Positions 59,597 through 64,000 of a DNA stretch of 64,000 nt are shown here, one piece after another (positions within the stretch are counted from its first letter, which is position 1; every line of letters starts with the position of its first letter). The stretch comes from Sporodiniella umbellata (Eukaryota; Mucoromycota; Mucoromycetes; Mucorales; Rhizopodaceae), in NCBI GenBank assembly GCA_025677835.1, contig JAIXMR010000005.1, positions 124,001-188,000 on the forward strand, written 5' to 3'. The position numbers and the translations under genes were made by a program. A model generated the notes under the pieces. That model did not search any database. It had not been told where the DNA came from and saw only the letters and a list, made by a program, of their open reading frames with translations.

Positions 59597-59738
59597 AAAA
59601 TAAAATTCTCTTTCTTTTGGGAAATGTAGTGTGTGGTTTGCCCTGAAGAAACACTGGCTTTGGTTATAAAACGAATTCCCTTGTTTTTTTTTTTTCTTGT
59701 TTTTCTTTTTTCCTTTCAACATCCACAAAACAAACACG

Positions 59739-59970
59739 ATGAACGAAGAAACAGAAAAGGGCAAACTTATCAAAGTAGAAGAAAAGACGACGTTGACAGA
59801 GTTAGCTTTGGTGAGGTAAATAAAGGAATGGACAAGTCCTTGTTTTTCTGTCTTGATTGAACTTTTTTTTTTTTTTTTTTTTTTTCTGTAGAAAAATAGA
59901 CTTGAGGCTGCTTCCTTTACTCTGTGTATTGTATCTTTTGAGTTACATTGACAGGTAAGATCCCCTCCCC

Positions 59971-60001
<31 letters not shown>

Positions 60002-60220
60002 AACCCAAACTAGGCCACTGAAAAACATTCTAGATCCAATATTGGCAATGCCAGATTAGGTGGATTGGAAGCAGATTTGAAAATGACAGCAAACGAATAT
60101 CAATGGTCACTTTCCATCTTTTATTTTTCCTATGTTCTTTTTGATTTACCTTCCAACATTATCATGAGACGCTGGCGTCCATCGTATTGGCTTGGGATTT
60201 TGATGTTGTAAGTCCCATGG

Positions 60221-60253
<33 letters not shown>

Positions 60254-61594
60254 ATTGACGTATGTTTCTATTGACAGTCTTTGGGGTACGGTGGCTACGG
60301 TGATGGCAGCGAGTCAAAACTTTGCTACCCTGGCACTCTGTCGGTTCTTGATTGGTGTATTTGAAGCAGGTAAAAAAAGAGGCAAGAAAAAGGAGAGAAC
60401 TGATGGAAGCTACGTTTTAGGTTTCTTTCCAGGTGTGATCTATTTCATGTCTTTATGGTACACACGTCGTGAATATGGTCAGAGAATTAGTTTGTTTTGG
60501 TCGTTTAGTTCCTTGGCTGGTGCTTTTGGTGGTCTGATTGCCTATGCGATCAGTCAGATCTCGAGTGAATCATTAAAACCCTGGCAATGGTAATATAATG
60601 ATAATAATAATAATAAACTCAGGGTTTGGTTAGGTTGTTTCTAGTGGAAGGTGGACCGACGGTGGTATTGGCACTCTTCAGTGCTTGGTATTTACCCAAT
60701 CAGCCGAGTACGGCAAGTTTTTTGAATGCTGAAGAAAAAAGAAGGGTTGAGGATCGATTGAGTCTAGAGAATGGAGAAGGGGAGTGGTCTTGGAGTTTGG
60801 CGTTTTCGGTATTTAAGGATTGGAAGTTATATATTTATATGGCAATCTATATTACAGGCACAAGTGCCTTGCAAGGGGTGACGTTGTTTTTACCTTCGAT
60901 TGTGGCGGGGATGGGTACTTGGTCTCTACCAATGTCTCAAGCGTTGACTGTGCCTCCTTATCTTTTGGCGTTTCTTACGACGATCTATATCGGCTGGAGT
61001 TCAGGTCAGGCATAGAATGACTATCTCAAGCTCAACTTTATTTTGTAGATCGTTACTTTGAACGAGGGTATCATATGATGGCAACGAACAGCCTTGCCTT
61101 GGTGGGTTTCCCACTGTTGGCTTTCTTACCCCCTTCTTTTATTGCCGGCCGTTATGTTGCTTCCTGTCTGGTAACGATGGGGGTTTATGCGAATGTGCCT
61201 GTGAAAGTAGCCTGGTTTAATAACAACTAGTAAAAAAAAAAAAAAAAAAAAAAAAAAATTGCCCACGTATTTGCCCACGTATTCTAAACATCTTTTCTAT
61301 AGTCATGGATTGAGTCGTCGTGCGGTGGCTTCAGCAGCGATTGTATCTGTCGGTACGGCTGGAGGAATTGTGGGCAGCCATATGTATCACGGTAAGTGAT
61401 GTGTTGTTCCCCCCCCCCCAAAAAAAAAAAAAAAATGAAGAGATTGAGATTGTATTATAGATGCACCGAGGTTTATGGCAGGCCATTTGATAGCGTTTTC
61501 GTGTGTGGCAATGCAGAGTGTATTGGTGGTGATATTAAGATGGTTATTAGCAAGAGAGAACAAGAAAGGGGGAGAGTTTGAGTATGTACTCTAA
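59739..61594 (+). CDS. MFS transporter, anion:cation symporter (ACS, Dal5/TNA1-like)
   Basis: Nine exons, 59739-59815, 59892-59954, 60034-60207, 60278-60369, 60421-60589, 60634-61004, 61049-61229, 61303-61391 and 61461-61594, join to 449 aa. ACS signatures: RKIDLRLLPLLCVLYLLSYI followed by D-R-S-N-I-G-N-A-R in TM1, SLSIFYFSYVLFDLPSNIIM, ALCRFLIGVFEAGFFPGVIY and SLWYTRREYGQRISLFWSFS. The second half starts VFKDWKLYIYMAIYITGTSA. The protein is somewhat shorter than typical 480-550 aa fungal ACS carriers, mainly at both termini. Family members import vitamins, allantoate or other organic anions across the plasma membrane. Introns carry extreme runs (T26, A26, C10-A14). It is convergent with the secreted-protein gene, stop codons 13 bp apart. 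Confidence 0.9.
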
Positions 61595-61607
61595 TAAAAA
61601 AAAGTTT

Positions 61608-62314
61608 TTATTGCTGCAGCAATATGTCTAGTGGTGAAAGCAAGCGTGTGGTAGCGATAAAGTCTTGGATCATTTCCTGCGTGATCCAAGGGTCGTCAAG
61701 ATTCTTTTGCTTCAGTTCGAGTGCGTGATGGAGTGGATCCATAATGTGTTGGTTAAAGTGAATAAGGATGCCGCTCATCTGAGCGCGTGTCTTTTCAAAC
61801 AGTTTGGGGAGAATATGAAGGTTGAGATGATGAAAGAGTGGGGTGAATTCTTGGTGGACAGAATGATGGAAACGGTTAAGGAACTCGTGTTCGAGAATGC
61901 AGTGGGTGATATTGCCAGGGCAGTATTCATAAACGAGGTGATCGAATTGACTCTGTAGATTGTCTATGGTGTGTGGTGTGAGGACCGAGGGTAGTTTGTC
62001 TTCTACAAAAGCTGAATAATAACAGCGGATTAGGCTCTGTACGCTTTGTTCCGGACAGACTTACATCCCACAGCACCCCTGAGCTGTCTTTTGAGTATCT
62101 GAACATCGACAGGCACAATGACCTTTTGGCTGTTGGGGACTTTTCTCACCTTGACGTGGATAGCGTTTCTGAATTGAAGTGAAATCTTTTTGTAAAGCTG
62201 GGCGTACGCTTTCTCCATCTGTTCTCCTAACCGAGGTAAGTCCGTGGGGTTATCTGCCTCTGCTGTCACCGAGAGCAGCCAGAGTACTGCCAAGAAGCCT
62301 AGAATCCACTTCAT
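61608..62314 (-). CDS. Small secreted protein of unknown family
   Basis: Exons 62314-62150, 62098-62065 (34 bp) and 62011-61608 join to 200 aa. A signal peptide (MKWILGFLAVLWLLSVTAEA) is followed by a helical-looking mature chain: GEQMEKAYAQLYKKISLQFR, RQLRGAVGSFVEDKLPSVLT, then a His-rich central part (VYEYCPGNITHCILEHEFLN, RFHHSVHQEF, LFHHLNLHIL) and ITQEMIQDFIATTRLLSPLD near the end. The first intron (62099-62149, GTGAGA...TTCAG) is 51 bp, a multiple of three and free of stops, so retention would give 217 aa. Only two cysteines lie in the last exon. No family is recognised; it is secreted and probably extracellular or vacuolar. GC content is higher than in surrounding genes. Confidence 0.7.
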
Positions 62315-62488
62315 TCCCTGCAAGAAAGATAAAAAACTAAAAATTAAAAAAAAGAAAATAACTTTTTTTTTTTAGGTGGAAGCGTTGTCTTCTCCCTAAT
62401 CAAGCCTACCAATTAGATTTCGAAAAAAGATTGAAAAAAAGTCGTTTTTTATTGGTCAAAACAAATATAAATAATAATAACAAATATA

Positions 62489-62490
<2 letters not shown>

Positions 62491-62523
<33 letters not shown>
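62491..62523. repeat. (TAA)n microsatellite
   Basis: About eleven TAA/ATA units, followed by long A runs and a G12 run up to the stop of the cyclin gene. Confidence 0.9.
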
Positions 62524-62527
<4 letters not shown>

Positions 62528-62545
62528 GAAAAAGAAAAGAAAAGA

Positions 62546-62578
<33 letters not shown>

Positions 62579-62631
62579 GGGGCAGGGAAAAGAAAAAAAA
62601 AAAAAAAAAAAAAAGGGAGGGGGGGGGGGGT

Positions 62632-63642
62632 TTAGAAATGAGCCCAGGAAACGGTACGTGAATTTGAATAGAAAGGGTCAGTTTTGGGAGTACAGAGCGC
62701 TTGACAACGCAAGGTGTAAGCCAGGGGATCCCAGGATTTTTGAGAGAGATTTGTGATGGGCGGAAGGCGTGTGCGTCTGGAGGCATGATAAGGGTGATGA
62801 TGATGGTAAGCGGGACGAGCGACAGGGGGTTGTAGAGTGACGGGTGATGGGAGAAGAGCCAAAGGATGGGTTTCCAACGAAGGATAGGCATAATAAGGCT
62901 GGGGTGGTTGCGGGCAGGCGCGTTTGCCTTGTTTGACGTAGCGTTGGTAAGAACGTTCCAAGAGGCCTGTGATACGAGCGATATGGTCGACCTCTTCCAC
63001 TTTTTCTTCTGCAGGCAAGACGTAGGGCGTATCCAACCAATGGGAAGCCCCTTCGTAAAGACCCAAGGTGTGAAGGGTGTGATAAGCGGCTTGTTGACGT
63101 AGCGTGGCGGCATCGGTGTAGCGGATAGGGTAACGCTGACGACAGGTGTCCAGTAGTATTTTCCAAATAGCAAATTCTTGTGCTCTGACAAACAGGCGGA
63201 AGTTGAGAGCCGATAAGAATTCAGCCTCCATCCGGTTCAGGTCCCCGACCTTCATCCCGCTCACTTCTGACCAGGATTGGTTGGTGTAGGTGTGGTCGTC
63301 CAGGAACTTGTTGGCCAACATCAGGGCAACGATAAACAGCCGGTATTCGCTACCCTCACTCGCCTCTGCCTTGATCTTTCTTTGGGCTTGCAGGAGATTG
63401 GCAATGTATTTCAGGCAGAGAAACACCACCGAATCTTTCACGCCCGTAGCCATCAAGACTTGGTAACAAAAACGCTTGAACGCCGAACTTGCTGTCCAAT
63501 CGCTCGACAAAGCTCTTTTGTTGACGTTGCCTTGTACTTCATTCGTTCTATGCGCATGCCACATCAAATGGGTCATGGACGCTGCAAAATCCGCGAGTTG
63601 CGTCACTTCTAATCCACTACTAGATATTTCGGTTCCAATCAT
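62632..63642 (-). CDS. PHO80/PCL-like cyclin
   Basis: Single exon of 336 aa. Start at MIGTEISSSG (63642); the open frame continues upstream only through a poly-Phe ladder from the A-run DNA. The cyclin box of the PHO80 family spans about residues 45-165: LMWHAHRTNEVQ, SSAFKRFCYQVLMATGVKDS, VVFLCLKYIANLL, SEYRLFIVALMLANKFLDDH, TYTNQSWSEVSGMKVGDLNR and MEAEFLSALNFRLFV. These include the helix that contacts the Pho85-type kinase. The C-terminal 120 residues are Pro/His-rich and unstructured, as in CLG1/PCL cyclins. By family it would direct a cyclin-dependent kinase to phosphate, glycogen or polarity targets. The stop sits directly beside a G12 run, which may complicate 3' end sequencing. Confidence 0.88.
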   Translation of the reverse strand: MIGTEISSSGLEVTQLADFAASMTHLMWHAHRTNEVQGNVNKRALSSDWTASSAFKRFCYQVLMATGVKDSVVFLCLKYIANLLQAQRKIKAEASEGSEYRLFIVALMLANKFLDDHTYTNQSWSEVSGMKVGDLNRMEAEFLSALNFRLFVRAQEFAIWKILLDTCRQRYPIRYTDAATLRQQAAYHTLHTLGLYEGASHWLDTPYVLPAEEKVEEVDHIARITGLLERSYQRYVKQGKRACPQPPQPYYAYPSLETHPLALLPSPVTLQPPVARPAYHHHHPYHASRRTRLPPITNLSQKSWDPLAYTLRCQALCTPKTDPFYSNSRTVSWAHF

Positions 63643-63709
63643 CTTTTTTTTTTTTGCTGTAGCGTCAAAGAGAAAGAAAGAGAGAGAGAGGGAGGGAGGC
63701 AAACGCTTC

Positions 63710-63740
<31 letters not shown>

Positions 63741-64000
63741 AAAGTGAACAAAAAAAAAAAAAAAAAAAAAAAAGGGCTTGAAAAAAAAAAAAAAAAAGAA
63801 AAAAAAAGGGTTTCTTTCTTTTATTTCTTTTCTTTTTCTAATTCTTATCTAATTCTTTTCTTCTCTCTTTTTCGAATATCTCTTCTTTCTCTCCTCTGTA
63901 ATAACTCTTTCCTCGAAGGTGGTTTGTTGTAGAAAGTGATTCTAAGCACACGCACACACAAAAAAAAAAAAATAAAAAAATAAAAATAAATAGAAAATGA
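63643..64000. promoter_or_regulatory. Upstream region of the cyclin gene
   Basis: Purine-rich DNA on the plus strand: a GA/GGGA tract at 63672-63700 and A runs at 63711-63736, 63750-63773 and 63782-63797, then a CT-rich stretch to 63880. On the coding strand of the cyclin these are the T- and CT-rich elements common in fungal promoters. No gene is supported. Confidence 0.45.

Noticed and set aside
63643..63741. N-terminal extension of the cyclin through a poly-Phe ladder
   Set aside because: Encoded by genomic A runs; the ATG at 63642 fits the family start.

Overview
The window is nuclear DNA of an early-diverging fungus, most likely Mucoromycota (Mucorales). The evidence is strongly AT-rich DNA with many poly(A)/poly(T) runs, genes split by many short (about 50-90 bp) GT-AG introns, a complete GDP-mannose 4,6-dehydratase gene (fucose pathway, unusual in Dikarya), a GPI-type chitin deacetylase, and decayed Tc1/IS630-like transposases of a kind I associate with Mucorales. 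Exon structures were worked out by hand from reading frame, splice consensus and family conservation. For spliced genes the feature spans first to last coding base, and the exons are listed in the evidence.

Layout, left to right. 1-4 kb: a small secreted Cys protein. 4.1-8.6 kb (-): a 12-exon tricalbin (ER-plasma membrane tether), divergent from a Zn2Cys6 regulator at 9.7 kb (+). 11.4-13.7 kb: GDP-mannose dehydratase (+) convergent with a RAMA-like nuclear protein (-). 14.6-15.9 kb (-): cytosolic tyrosyl-tRNA synthetase. 16.6-19 kb: transposon debris. 20.2-23.2 kb (+): a coiled-coil protein and the ribosome-biogenesis factor KRR1. 24.5-26.4 kb (-): mitochondrial GatC and chitin deacetylase. 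26-35 kb and 36-38 kb are gene deserts holding at least one dead gene (cytochrome b5 reductase) and one dead transposase. Between them lies the long secreted Cys-repeat paralogue (34.8-35.9 kb). 38.2-44.9 kb: PAN1-like endocytic scaffold (-) divergent from MLH1 (+). 47.2-52.3 kb (+): calmodulin, then THI20-like and THI6-like thiamine genes in tandem. 52.7-55.0 kb: a DHA1-type MFS transporter. 58.6-61.6 kb: an O-methyltransferase and an ACS-type MFS transporter. 61.6-63.6 kb (-): a secreted protein of unknown function and a PHO80/PCL-like cyclin.

The most striking structure is a near-perfect inverted duplication. The last 760 bp of MLH1 (part of exon 11, intron 11, exon 12 and 3' flank, 44404-45163) reappears in opposite orientation at 46086-46845, separated by a 922 bp spacer. 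I found three substitutions and no net indel. A read-through MLH1 transcript would fold into a 760 bp hairpin, which could matter in a lineage known for RNAi-based silencing.

Functional grouping: the two thiamine enzymes (HMP kinase/TenA and thiamine-phosphate synthase/thiazole kinase) form an adjacent co-oriented pair. They share a 12-base motif at nearly the same distance from each start codon. Other genes are ordinary housekeeping, trafficking or transport genes. No tRNA, rRNA or CRISPR array was recognised.
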